Notes under the pieces: model-generated
The model's database searches: none
Seen by the model: only the letters and a program-made list of their open reading frames with translations
What the model was told of the DNA's origin: nothing
Part shown: positions 15,614 to 25,100 of the stretch, piece by piece
Position numbering within the stretch: position 1 is the stretch's first letter
Layout: each line of letters begins with the position of its first letter
Program-made: the position numbers and the translations under genes
Source of the DNA: Planctomycetales bacterium
Lineage (GTDB): Bacteria > Planctomycetota > Phycisphaerae > SM23-33
Reading direction: 5' to 3'
DNA length: 25,949 nucleotides
Assembly (NCBI GenBank): GCA_030642005.1
Contig: DAOWOP010000013.1
Location: forward strand, 1-25,949

Positions 15614-16117
15614 GTGAGAACCTTTTCAAAGTGGCGTTGCAGGATTAAATTACTTATCGCAACGGGTCTGGGCACGGGTTATCTGCCCGTCGCGCCGGGG
15701 ACATGGGCCTCGGCGGCGGCTGCGGCGGTCTTTCTGCTCGTGGCGTGGGGCAACCCATATTACCTGAACGGGGCAATGGCCGGCATTGTGGTCCTGGCGT
15801 CCGTCGCGTGCGTGGCGACGGGGAAATTCGCAGAAAAACATTTCGGCAGGAAAGACTCATCTCAAAGTACGCTCGACGAATGGGCGGGCCAGGCGCTTAC
15901 GTACCTGTTTCTGCCGATGGGGGCCGGTTGGCGGGACTGGCTGATTGTCGCCGGCGTGGGTTTTGCAGCGTTTCGCCTCTTCGACATCCTCAAGCCGCCC
16001 CCGGCGCGCCGCCTGGAGAAATTGCCGCATGGATGGGGCGTCCTCGCCGACGACCTGATGGTGGCGGTTTATGCGAACCTGGTGTTACAGGTGATTTCGC
16101 GTTTTTGGTTCGGGTAG
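15614..16117 (+). CDS. pgpA: Phosphatidylglycerophosphatase A
   Basis: A 167-residue inner-membrane phosphatase that turns phosphatidylglycerophosphate into phosphatidylglycerol, the step after PgsA. The PgpA landmarks are present: ATGLGTGYLPVAPGTWASAAAA (about 15-36, as in the G.G..P.APGT motif) and STLDEWAGQALTYLF (about 90-104, carrying the conserved DE metal-binding pair), plus FRLFDILKPPPARRLEKLPHGWGVLADDLMVAVYANL at the end. Four hydrophobic segments fit the family, and length is normal. The likely start is the GTG at 15614; no in-frame ATG is available nearby and the ribosome site is weak. Its last 33 bases overlap tail to tail with the minus-strand gene ending at 16085. Confidence 0.93.
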   Translation: MRTFSKWRCRIKLLIATGLGTGYLPVAPGTWASAAAAAVFLLVAWGNPYYLNGAMAGIVVLASVACVATGKFAEKHFGRKDSSQSTLDEWAGQALTYLFLPMGAGWRDWLIVAGVGFAAFRLFDILKPPPARRLEKLPHGWGVLADDLMVAVYANLVLQVISRFWFG

Positions 16118-18724
16118 GTTGATTTCGGTCAGCAGCACTCCGACGGCTGCCAGCAGCGCGAAGAGGAAGCCGCTCCACATCGCCGTTGTGCCGAGCCGCT
16201 CCATTACCTCGCCGGCTCCCGCGGCGCTGCCGCCCAGCGACGGAAGGAAGGTCAGCGCAGTGTGGACAAGCGTATAGCCGACAGCCGAGATAGCGGCGGC
16301 AGCCATTGTCAGTTTGACCCGTAATATCGTTTTCGCCCCGCCTGCGCCCAGAGTTACCACTGCGCCGAGAAGCATCGGCAGCAGCACCGTTACAGGCCAG
16401 ATGTTCCCCAGCGTCGGCAGGGCGCCCCAGACGTTCCGGCAGATAACGTCGGCAGCGCCGAACATCGCTACCGCCGCAACGATGATAGGCGCTATGTGCC
16501 AGGCCCTCGGCTTTAATTTGCTGCGGAGTTCCGTCCGTTTTCGCATACGCCGGCGGATCGTCAGAGGCCAGTTGTAGAACAGGTCGAATACCCCATGCTC
16601 CATCAGCGCCCCGTGCTCGCCGAAGACCGGAATGATATGCACCGCCTCGGTCGCCCAATGCCCTGCCATGAATCGCGCCAACGCCGGGTAGTGGTAGGCC
16701 ATCTGAATCGGAAACGCCAGGTACCCGACGTACTTGAAGAAACCCAGGAAGACGGCGATGTTGTAATCTTTGAAGTTCCGCTCGCGGATAACCAGGTACA
16801 CCACGTATAGCCCGCGAACCAGCGAACCAGGAGATATGGGAATCACCTGGAACAACCCCACTATGGCAAGTCCGATTCCCCACGCCTGCGCCCGCGGCAT
16901 TTCCGGATGCGAAAGGACGTAGATAATCGCTATCGCAACCGAAACTATCTGCGTTACAGGAAGCGTGCAGACGTGGACGGCCAGGGCCTTGAGGTACTTC
17001 TGTATGAACGGTTCCTTAATTCGGGCGAGGATGCATTCGGCGTCGTCTTCGGAGAGCATGTGTTTTTTTCGTCCCTCGGCGACCATGTCTCGCAGCCACT
17101 GCTCGCGGGCGTCGGCGTTGAAGAACAACCGAATCGGGCGGACGAAGATGTACCGGAGTTTCTCGGCGGCAAATGTTTTGTCGGTGAGGATGCGGTGCAA
17201 ACTGGCCGGCATCCGGGAAAGGAATATCGCGTGTGTCAGGAACCGCACGGGGCGGGACGATAGCCGCCTCGCCCTTTCGGACGAAACCCGTCCGCTGCGG
17301 TGCCAGACGATGAGCGTCTCGGCTACGTGGGCCAGAAACGCCCGGCGGAGGTAATTTCCGCTGGTCAGAATCTTCGCGTAATGCCTGCGCAGGTCGCCCC
17401 TGCCGAGTAGTTGTCGCAGCAGACGAAGGATTATCGGCACAGGCAGAATCAGCCCCGCAGCAAGAACGCCCCAGGCCCACGTTATCGCACCTGTCGCCCA
17501 TGCCGCTATCAGTACGCCTGCACCGGCTGCGACCGACAGCATCGGAAGCAGGCCGAAGGCGGCAAAGGCAACCGTCAGGAAACGACTTTGACGCAGACGG
17601 CGTTCGGCAGCGTCATCGGCCAGCCCCTTCGTCCGCCAGCCTGTTACCGCGCCGTCGAGGATGCCCGCCCAGAGTTTGCCGTCGTAAAGCAGGCGGACGT
17701 GATGGTGCGTGATGTCAGGCAGAGAATTACGATAGGTTCGCTCGCAGACCTCCAGTTCCGCGAGGGCCTCCCGCAGGTCGGCGAAGTCCTCGGCGTTCGC
17801 GTCGATGAACCGCCGGAGTCGCCCCAAGCTGGGCCGGTCGAACTGCACCAGCGACCCGCGAGCGAGTCCCTTGAAGATGAGTTTGACATCGACCGGACTC
17901 ATCGGCAGCACCGGCAGCAGGGCCAGGCCCGCGCGGAAATCGACCGCCGTCAGCCCCGCTGCCGGGTCGCCGTTCCCGTCGGTCTCAAGACGCTTCAGGA
18001 CGTTGGGCTGGCTCTTGGCCGTCCACCACTCGTATTGCCGCGCCAGTTCAGGCGCGCCCATCTCGTGCAGCAGTCCGACCAGATCGGCCATGAAGGTCTT
18101 CTTGGCGCGATACTCCGGCGAGCCGATCTTATCCGGGTCTGAAGCCTCCCCTCCGGCTCGCCGGCCCAGGTACTCGTTGACCTCGAAGAGCCAGTTTCGC
18201 CCGTCGATCCATTCGCTGATCTCACCGCAAGCGCCGAGCGTATCGTCCACGAACGTTCCCAGCACATCGACGACGCACCTTTCGTTACCGAAGCGGATTT
18301 TCGCCGCGCGGCGGATAAGTTTCTGCCAGATTGCCCCGGCGCGTGCGGCGGCGGGATTGACCTGGAGGCTGAAATCGCCCTGAAAACCGATCTTGTAAAC
18401 AGCGTCGCGGAATTTTTGCGAGAAATTCGACGGCGGAATGAGGATCTTCAGCGCGTAGTGCTTGCCGATCTCAAGGCCGGAGACTGCCTCGCCGTCGATG
18501 GAAAGGACCTTGACGCGATAGACCTGTCCGGCAAAGCCCCCGCCGACGAACCTGTCCACCGCCACGCGGACAACCGCCTTTGCAGCCGGTGAAACGCCGG
18601 TAATTTCATAGGTTAACTCACGCTCGGAATCGTACCGCCCGATACGCATTGGACGAAGAACACCCGCCGAGCGAAACGCCTGCTCAAGAATCCGACAGGT
18701 TGTAACGGAGTACTCGTCAGCCAA
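16085..18724 (-). CDS. Kinase-like domain fused to a large polytopic membrane domain, unknown function
   Basis: About 879 residues. The N-terminal 270 look like an atypical kinase fold: glycine-rich GGGFAGQVY (61-69), a VAIK-like Lys in HYALKIL (Lys93), hinge-like GEISEWIDGR (about 167-176), a catalytic-loop-like TAKSQPNVLKR (235-245) and VDFRAG in the DFG place (about 261-266). The usual catalytic Asp of HRD is not seen; the aligned position is Ala. After a helical linker come two helices (about 380-435), a cytoplasmic basic/helical stretch, and a membrane region from about 575 to 870 with IPISPGSLVRGLYVVY, GHWATEAVHIIPVFGEHGALMEH and FYNWPLTIRRRM. I do not know this family. Start: a TTG at 18724 follows GGGAGAGG; a TTG at 18751 has no ribosome site. 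It neighbours the pgsA-pgpA lipid genes, but on the opposite strand. Confidence 0.78.
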   Translation of the reverse strand: MADEYSVTTCRILEQAFRSAGVLRPMRIGRYDSERELTYEITGVSPAAKAVVRVAVDRFVGGGFAGQVYRVKVLSIDGEAVSGLEIGKHYALKILIPPSNFSQKFRDAVYKIGFQGDFSLQVNPAAARAGAIWQKLIRRAAKIRFGNERCVVDVLGTFVDDTLGACGEISEWIDGRNWLFEVNEYLGRRAGGEASDPDKIGSPEYRAKKTFMADLVGLLHEMGAPELARQYEWWTAKSQPNVLKRLETDGNGDPAAGLTAVDFRAGLALLPVLPMSPVDVKLIFKGLARGSLVQFDRPSLGRLRRFIDANAEDFADLREALAELEVCERTYRNSLPDITHHHVRLLYDGKLWAGILDGAVTGWRTKGLADDAAERRLRQSRFLTVAFAAFGLLPMLSVAAGAGVLIAAWATGAITWAWGVLAAGLILPVPIILRLLRQLLGRGDLRRHYAKILTSGNYLRRAFLAHVAETLIVWHRSGRVSSERARRLSSRPVRFLTHAIFLSRMPASLHRILTDKTFAAEKLRYIFVRPIRLFFNADAREQWLRDMVAEGRKKHMLSEDDAECILARIKEPFIQKYLKALAVHVCTLPVTQIVSVAIAIIYVLSHPEMPRAQAWGIGLAIVGLFQVIPISPGSLVRGLYVVYLVIRERNFKDYNIAVFLGFFKYVGYLAFPIQMAYHYPALARFMAGHWATEAVHIIPVFGEHGALMEHGVFDLFYNWPLTIRRRMRKRTELRSKLKPRAWHIAPIIVAAVAMFGAADVICRNVWGALPTLGNIWPVTVLLPMLLGAVVTLGAGGAKTILRVKLTMAAAAISAVGYTLVHTALTFLPSLGGSAAGAGEVMERLGTTAMWSGFLFALLAAVGVLLTEINLPEPKTRNHL

Positions 18725-18856
18725 ATGAACCTCTCCCGGCGCCCGATCCAATTATTCTTACGTAGTTTTTATCGGAACAAACGGGATGATGCTATCGTCA
18801 ACTTGAAAACATCTCCGCTTGTGTGTCGCTCGGGCTGATGCCACAATGGCGTCTGT

Positions 18857-21800
18857 ATGGGCGATGAGGCTGAAAAAATCATGGCTTCGGGCGAGGGCGT
18901 GTTCGTCCTGACCGGTCCCGCCCGTTCGGGCAAGACCGCCGCGGCGATCGAGTTGTACCTTCGGTGCAGCGACGAAGTGGGCAGGGCTGGATGTCTGCTA
19001 ATCGTTCCTAACGCCCCGGCCGTCGCGCAGGCGCGGTCGGGGCTTCTGGAGCGGACCGGCGGCGTGTTGATCGCCCCGGCCGTTACGACCTTCGCGCGCC
19101 TGGCCGGAAGCATCCTCGCATCGGCGGGCAAATCCCCCGCCACGCTCAGCCGACCACAGCGACTGTTGCTGCTGGAGCGGATAATCGCCGAACTGCACGC
19201 CGCCGGACAGTTCCGCGCCCTTGGCCCGCTGGTCGATACGCCGGGACTCACCGGCGTGCTGGACGCCGCAATTGCCGAACTGAAGCGCGCCGCCGTCGAG
19301 CCTGATATGCTGGCCGATGCAATCGACCGGCGATCGGACCGCGACGCCGACTTACTGGCGGTCTATCGCCGATACCAGCAGTGCCTGCTCGATACGGAGC
19401 GGTTCGACGTCGAGGGTCAGATGTGGCTGGCGCGCGACGTGCTGGCCGGCGACGAAGAGGCGCCCGTCGGTTACGAAGGCATCACAGCCATTGCCGCCGA
19501 CGGCTTCACCGACTTCACACCCACGCAGTTGGAGATGCTGGCGCTGCTCGCCCGGCGGATGCGCAAGGTACTGATAACCCTGCCGCTTCTCGATGACAGT
19601 CGCGGGCGATTGTGGTTCTGGACGGCGAGGACGCTGGAGCGGATACGAAATAACATCCCGAATGCCCGCATCATTACTACCGATAGCGAGCATGAACCGT
19701 TACGAACGTTGTTTGATCTGACCGGTCAAAAGCCCAGCCATTCGAATGGCTGGGCTTCGAGGCGCCCACGCGGAGATAGTGCGAAGTCCAAAGGTATTCA
19801 TTTCTCGATAACCGTTCTTGAGGCGCCCGACATCGAGGCCGAAGTCAGCGCCGCGGCGCGGTCCGTCAAGGCGGATTTGGTCGGCGGCGCGGCGCCCGGT
19901 TCGATTGCCGTGGTCGCGCGGAACCTGGAGGCCTATGCCGAGCCGATCGAGCGTATCTTCGCCGCCCATTCAATCGGCGCAGCGCCTAGGCCGGTCCGGC
20001 TGGATACCTGCGGGCCGGTACGATACATCCTTGGCTTACTTGCGCTGCCGGGCGAATATGAGTTCCACGACGTCCTCGCGGTGATAAAGAACAGTTATTT
20101 CCGCCCGGCGGCGCTTGGCGAATTCGACGCCGTAACAGTCGCCGCTGCCGAGATGGCGATCCGCACCGCCAACGTCCTGGCCGGTCGGGAATCCTACGGA
20201 CACGCCTTCGCCCGCCTCGCCCGACGGGCGCGAACCGGCGGGAGGGAATCCGATGAAGAAGCAATTGAACTAGGCCCGCTGGCCTTCGACACCGACGCCA
20301 TCGAACAGGCCGCCGGGATGACCGAGGCGCTGATGGAGCGTCTGGACGAACTGTCGTCGTCGGCGGATGCCGGTGAATACGTCGAGGCGGTCCGGTCGCT
20401 CATAGACTTCCTTGGCATCGACGCGGCGGCGGCGGAGCACCGGGACGATTCGCTCGTCGCCGCCGACCTGCGGGCGCTGCGCGCGTTCGACGAGGTGCTT
20501 ACCGACGTGGCGTCAGCCGGTCCGCCTGTCGGGCAGATGGCCGACGTCATTTCGCGCGCCGCAGCCGAGGCCGTCTGCCCGCCGGCGCGGACCGAGGCGG
20601 CGGTTACGGTGCTGGACGTCCTCGACGCTCGCGCCGTGCGGGTCAAACACCTGTACCTGCTCGGCGTCAACGAAAAGGTCTTTCCGCAACTTACCTTCGA
20701 CCGCTGCTTCATCAGCGAAGCCGACCGCGCCGCCTGGGCCGAGCGGTCCGTGGTGCTCGACCGCCGAAGCGACCTTATAGGCCGGGAAATGCTGCTGTTT
20801 TACCTGGCGGCGACGCGAGCGGACGAACGGCTTCAGGTAAGTTACCTGGGATCGGATACCGCCGGAGCGGTCGGCAACTTCGTCGAGGAACTCATATCGG
20901 CGGCGGGTCGTGAGGGGATAACTGTCGCCCGCAAACACATCGGCCCGGGGCAGTTCGTTCCGCCGCCGGCCGAACTGGCCAGTCCTGCCGACGCCTTCAA
21001 CGCCGCAATATCGGCTGCGTTCGACGACGGCGACGAAGCCGAAACGTTGCTGGGCTTCTCGGCGCGGCATTACGGTCAACTCCTCCGCCGGGCGTCCTTC
21101 GGGCTGGTCGCGGCGCATCGTCGATGGATGCAGGCCGAGCCGGATAAATTCGACGGGCGAATAGATTCGCCGGAATTGCTGAAGGTGCTGGCTGAACGCA
21201 TCCCGGACAGGTGGGTTTTTTCGGCCAGCGAATTGAACAGTTACGCAGCCTGTCCCTGGCGGTTCTTCGCGCGATACCTGCTGGGCCTGAGACCGCTTGT
21301 CGCCCCGGCGACACAACTTGCCCCAGCCGACCGCGGCGTCTTCTGCCACGCCGTCCTCTGGCGGGTGATGACGACGCTCGCCCGCCGCCGCGGCGGAACG
21401 GTCGATCTGACCGAAATCGACCCGGACGAACTGACTGCCACACTGGCTGAAGCCTGCCGGGTCGAAAAGCAGCGGCTCGCCGACAGGGCGTCCTATTCCC
21501 GACTGTGGGACGCACAGACGGCCTACTGGCAGCGAATGCTGGGGAATTACCTTTCGGACCAGCAGGAGGCGTCCGGGGAGCAGTCCGCTCGTTCGCTGTA
21601 CTTTGAACTGGGCTTCGGCCTGCCGGAGCGCCGGGACGAAGAGGCGGACCCTGCCAGCCGGCCCGAACAGGTTGAACTTGAGGCGGGCGAGTATCGAATT
21701 CGCCTGCGCGGCAGGATCGACCGTGTGGACGAGATAGTTACCGCCGACGGGGCGGCCCTGCTGGCGGTGGATTACAAGTCCGGCCGGATGCCGACGGGCA

Positions 21801-22174
21801 AGGACATAGTCGCCGGCAGAGACCTGCAACTGGCGCTGTACGCCAAGGCGCTGGAGGCGATGTTCAAGGGGACCCCAAATCGCGATGTATTGCGATTTGG
21901 GGTCCCCGATATGCAGTGCGCCGGTGGCGTCTATCACGACCTGCGCGACAACAAGCATCGCTACTTCGCTGCCTTCAAAGTGCCGAGGCAGAAAAAGAAT
22001 TATGAAGAGTTGCTCGCCGGGGCGATGGAGGCGGTCGGGCGATACGTCCGGGCAATGCGCGAAGGTCGATTCGACGCCATCCCGTCCGGTAAGTGCTCGA
22101 AGTGGTGTCCGTATCGCCAGATATGCCATTATTCGCCGGCTCGTGCGAGGCGGAAGGAGGTCGGCGATGAGTGA
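18857..22174 (+). CDS. addB: AddB-like subunit of ATP-dependent helicase-nuclease
   Basis: 1105 residues; partner of AddA in processing double-strand DNA ends for RecA-mediated recombination. The N-terminus has a P-loop GPARSGKT followed by a helicase-like region that is otherwise degenerate, as in AddB. The C-terminal PD-(D/E)XK nuclease carries RLRGRIDRVDEI, VDYKS (Asp972, Lys974) and DLQLALYAKALE. The four cysteines of the Fe-S staple are present: Cys799 (YAACPWRFF) and Cys1080, Cys1084, Cys1090 (CSKWCPYRQIC, with spacing x3 rather than the common x2 in the first gap). Two perfect palindromes are embedded in frame: 19730-19757 (residues about 292-301) and 21868-21907 (about 1004-1017). It overlaps addA by eight bases. 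The start at 18857 has no ribosome site; ATG 18881 is an alternative. Confidence 0.9.
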   Translation: MGDEAEKIMASGEGVFVLTGPARSGKTAAAIELYLRCSDEVGRAGCLLIVPNAPAVAQARSGLLERTGGVLIAPAVTTFARLAGSILASAGKSPATLSRPQRLLLLERIIAELHAAGQFRALGPLVDTPGLTGVLDAAIAELKRAAVEPDMLADAIDRRSDRDADLLAVYRRYQQCLLDTERFDVEGQMWLARDVLAGDEEAPVGYEGITAIAADGFTDFTPTQLEMLALLARRMRKVLITLPLLDDSRGRLWFWTARTLERIRNNIPNARIITTDSEHEPLRTLFDLTGQKPSHSNGWASRRPRGDSAKSKGIHFSITVLEAPDIEAEVSAAARSVKADLVGGAAPGSIAVVARNLEAYAEPIERIFAAHSIGAAPRPVRLDTCGPVRYILGLLALPGEYEFHDVLAVIKNSYFRPAALGEFDAVTVAAAEMAIRTANVLAGRESYGHAFARLARRARTGGRESDEEAIELGPLAFDTDAIEQAAGMTEALMERLDELSSSADAGEYVEAVRSLIDFLGIDAAAAEHRDDSLVAADLRALRAFDEVLTDVASAGPPVGQMADVISRAAAEAVCPPARTEAAVTVLDVLDARAVRVKHLYLLGVNEKVFPQLTFDRCFISEADRAAWAERSVVLDRRSDLIGREMLLFYLAATRADERLQVSYLGSDTAGAVGNFVEELISAAGREGITVARKHIGPGQFVPPPAELASPADAFNAAISAAFDDGDEAETLLGFSARHYGQLLRRASFGLVAAHRRWMQAEPDKFDGRIDSPELLKVLAERIPDRWVFSASELNSYAACPWRFFARYLLGLRPLVAPATQLAPADRGVFCHAVLWRVMTTLARRRGGTVDLTEIDPDELTATLAEACRVEKQRLADRASYSRLWDAQTAYWQRMLGNYLSDQQEASGEQSARSLYFELGFGLPERRDEEADPASRPEQVELEAGEYRIRLRGRIDRVDEIVTADGAALLAVDYKSGRMPTGKDIVAGRDLQLALYAKALEAMFKGTPNRDVLRFGVPDMQCAGGVYHDLRDNKHRYFAAFKVPRQKKNYEELLAGAMEAVGRYVRAMREGRFDAIPSGKCSKWCPYRQICHYSPARARRKEVGDE
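19730..19757. repeat. Perfect 28-base palindrome inside addB
   Basis: AAGCCCAGCCATTC is followed without a spacer by its exact reverse complement. It is read in frame as KPSHSNGWAS. The next dozen or so residues (RRPRGDSAKSKG) are low in hydrophobics, so the element sits in a probable surface loop between LFDLTGQ and ITVLEAPDIEAEV. Confidence 0.9.
21868..21907. repeat. Perfect 16-base-arm hairpin element inside addB
   Basis: GGGGACCCCAAATCGC (21868-21883), an eight-base loop, then GCGATTTGGGGTCCCC (21892-21907), the exact reverse complement. It is read in frame as GTPNRDVLRFGVP, between the YAKALEAMFK helix and the MQCAGGVYHDL strand of the nuclease domain. Bases 21889-21908 recur exactly at 25127-25146 in addA. 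Confidence 0.92.
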
Positions 22175-25100
22175 ATTGCCCGAACTTACCGGTCGCCAGC
22201 GTGAAGCCGCCGTCGAGCGCGCCGCCGACAGCCTCGCGCTTACCAGCGGGGCTGGGTGCGGAAAAACGCTCGTGCTGGCAAGACGCTTCACCGAACTGGT
22301 CATGCAGGCCGGCGCGGGCGAGGAGGGGAAAAACCCGTTCGACCGCTTCGTTGCGTTGACGTTCACGGACAAGGCCGCCGCCGAGATGACCAGGCGCGTC
22401 CGCGAAGTCCTGCTGGACATCCTGCACCGCAGCGGCGGCGAGGCCGACCGGCGAAAGATCGCCGACTGGATAATCGAACTACCTGCCGCCCATATCTCGA
22501 CTATCCACAGTTTCTGCGCGTCGCTGCTTCGCCGCCACGCCGTCGCCGCCGGGATCGATCCGGGCTTTACCGTCTGCGCCGATGAACTGCTTGCCGGGCA
22601 AATGCGAACGCGATCAGTCGAAGAAGCCGTCCTCTCGGCTATTGAGCGAGGCGACGCCGACGTGCTGGAACTGCTGGGGCGGACAGAGATGGACGGACTC
22701 GTCGGCGACGTGAAGACGCTGTTGAACCGGCGGATTACCTGGGGCGATGAAGATTACTCCGACCCGGAAGAGACGCTCGCCCGCTGGCGGCTGGTGCAAG
22801 AGCAGACCCGCCGGGCCGAACTGGCGCGCCTCGCCGAAGATGAAAAAATTCGTGATGAACTGAACTACCTCGCCGCTTATCCGTGCAGCGACCCGGACGA
22901 CAAACTGCTGGCATATCGAAAGGAAAAACTCGCCGCTATCGCAGGCATCCTTCAGCAGCCGGATTCGGTTCAATACGATGACATCGCATCGCTTGGAAGC
23001 CCCGGCAGAGTCGGCGGGGCGAAGGCGTGGGGCGGAAAGGACCAGCGTACAGCCTACCGTCAGCAATTAAAAACCTTTGTGGAGAAATTCACCGCCTTGG
23101 CGGATTACTACCAGCCGATGGGCGCCGCCGATGCCGATGCCGCGAATTGCCTGGCCGTGCTGACGAAACTGGCGCATCTGGCCGACGACCTCTACACGCG
23201 CCGGAAGCGCTCGGCCGGGATGCTCGATTTCGACGACCTGATCGACCTGACGGCCAGGCTGCTGCGGGATAACCGGCAGGTCCGACAAGCCGTCCGCGAC
23301 GGGCTTGGCCAACTCCTGATCGACGAATGTCAGGACACCGACGCGACACAACTGCGGATGCTGTGGGGCCTGCTGACCGACGACGGCGAAGGCGACGCTC
23401 TTCCTTCCGGCGGCAAAGTCTGCATCATCGGCGACATCAAGCAGAGCATTTACCGCTTCCGCGGCGCACAGGCGGAGGTGTTCGAGCGATTGTGCGGCCG
23501 CTTCGGCAGCGCGCGGGTATTGCTGGATAAGTCCTTCCGCACGCACCGCGCCGGAGTGGCGTTCGTCAATAACCTTTTCGGTCGGCTGATGGCCGGCTAT
23601 GAACCGATTAGTTCGTCGCGGCGGGAATTGCCGGCCGGGCCGAGCGTCGAGATACTCCTGGCCGGGTGCGAACCGGACGCCGGTGCGGACGCCGCCGCAG
23701 ACGCACAGGCCGAACTCGTCGCGCAACGAATCGACGAGATGATTCAGCGCGGCGAAAAACTCATCTTCGACCGCGATGCGAACGACTGGCGACCGGTCCG
23801 CCCCGGCGACGTCGCTATCCTGTTCGCTCGAATGACCACGTCGCTGCGATACGAGTACGCCCTTCAGCGGCGAGCCTTGCCGTACTATGTTTCCGCCGGC
23901 GTCGGGTTCTTCGGCCAGCAGGAGGTTTATGACGTCCTCAACGCCCTGCGGGTAATCGACAACACGTTCGACGACGTAGCCCTCTTCGGACTGCTTCGCA
24001 GCGCGGTCTTCGGGCTGGACGACAACGTCCTGCTGCACATTGCCTCGGCCATCGAACCGCCGTATTTCGACAGGCTTACCGCCCCGGCCGTGCTCGAGGG
24101 GCTTACCAGGCCGCAGGCCGAACAACTCCGCTTCGCGCGAGAACTGCTCGGTCGGCTGGGCCGCGCCAAGGACGCCCTCGGCCCGGCGGCGATTGTCGAG
24201 AGGCTGCTGGAGCAGACCGGGTATCAGGCCGTGCTGTTGAGCCAGTTCCATGGCCGGCGGAAACTGGGAAACGTCCTTCAACTGCTCGATGCCGCCAGAT
24301 CGGCGCAAGCGACCGGAAAAATCGCACTCGCCGATTTCATCAGGCAATACGACGAATACATCACGGACCAGTCTCGTCACGAACAGGCCGCCGTCGCCGG
24401 CGAGAGCGACGACGTGATCCGCATAATGACCATCCACAAGGCCAAGGGGCTGGAATTCCCCGTGGTCGTCATCCCCGACCTCAACGTCGGGCGGCATAAG
24501 ATAAAAGACCGAATCCTCTTCAATCCCGACTGGTCCGTTACCTGCAAACCGCCCGGTGATGCGGATGAAAATGACGACGAAGATCGGCAGTCAGGTGAAG
24601 AGCCGGTTAGTTTTCGCCTGTCAAAAGAGGCCGAAAAAAGGGCGATCCAGGCCGAGGATGTCCGCAGGTTGTATGTCGCCGCCACGCGCCACCAGGACCA
24701 CCTCATTTTCGTCGGCGCTGACCGGCGGAACAAAGACGGTCGGTTCAAGGAGTCCGGCTGCTACCTGTCGGCGCTCGATGGCGTTTTTGGCATCGCCGAC
24801 GCAATAGACGCCGGGAACGAGCAAATCGAATACGGCGATGGTTTCACCGCCCGGCTCCGTCGGATCGAGCCGTCCCGTCCTGTCCGCCGCAGGCCGAAGC
24901 AGCCGCCGGGTCTGCGCATAATGTCCACCTGCGCCGACGCCGATAAGGTAGCCGAGGCTCTTGCCGCAACGGGCCGGGACGGCGAGGCAGCCGAATTGAA
25001 TCTGATCGGCCCGCTTCCGGCATCCGCTTCCGGCGGGACGATCGCGGCGACGGCGCTGGCTGATTTCGACCACTGCGGCATGCTCTACCGCTGGCGGCAC

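Noticed and set aside
15408..15617. Plus-strand 69-codon reading frame between pgsA and pgpA
   Set aside because: Its sequence is the translation of the inverted repeat at 15422-15568 (SKSETNSKSQ and FRISRFGFRIY types), and it has no ribosome site or domain.
20513..22420. Minus-strand 635-codon open frame
   Set aside because: Antisense to addB and addA. High GC in third codon positions leaves long shadow frames, and the composition is unlike a real protein.
23067..24497. Minus-strand 476-codon open frame
   Set aside because: Antisense shadow of addA, whose helicase motifs are unmistakable on the plus strand.
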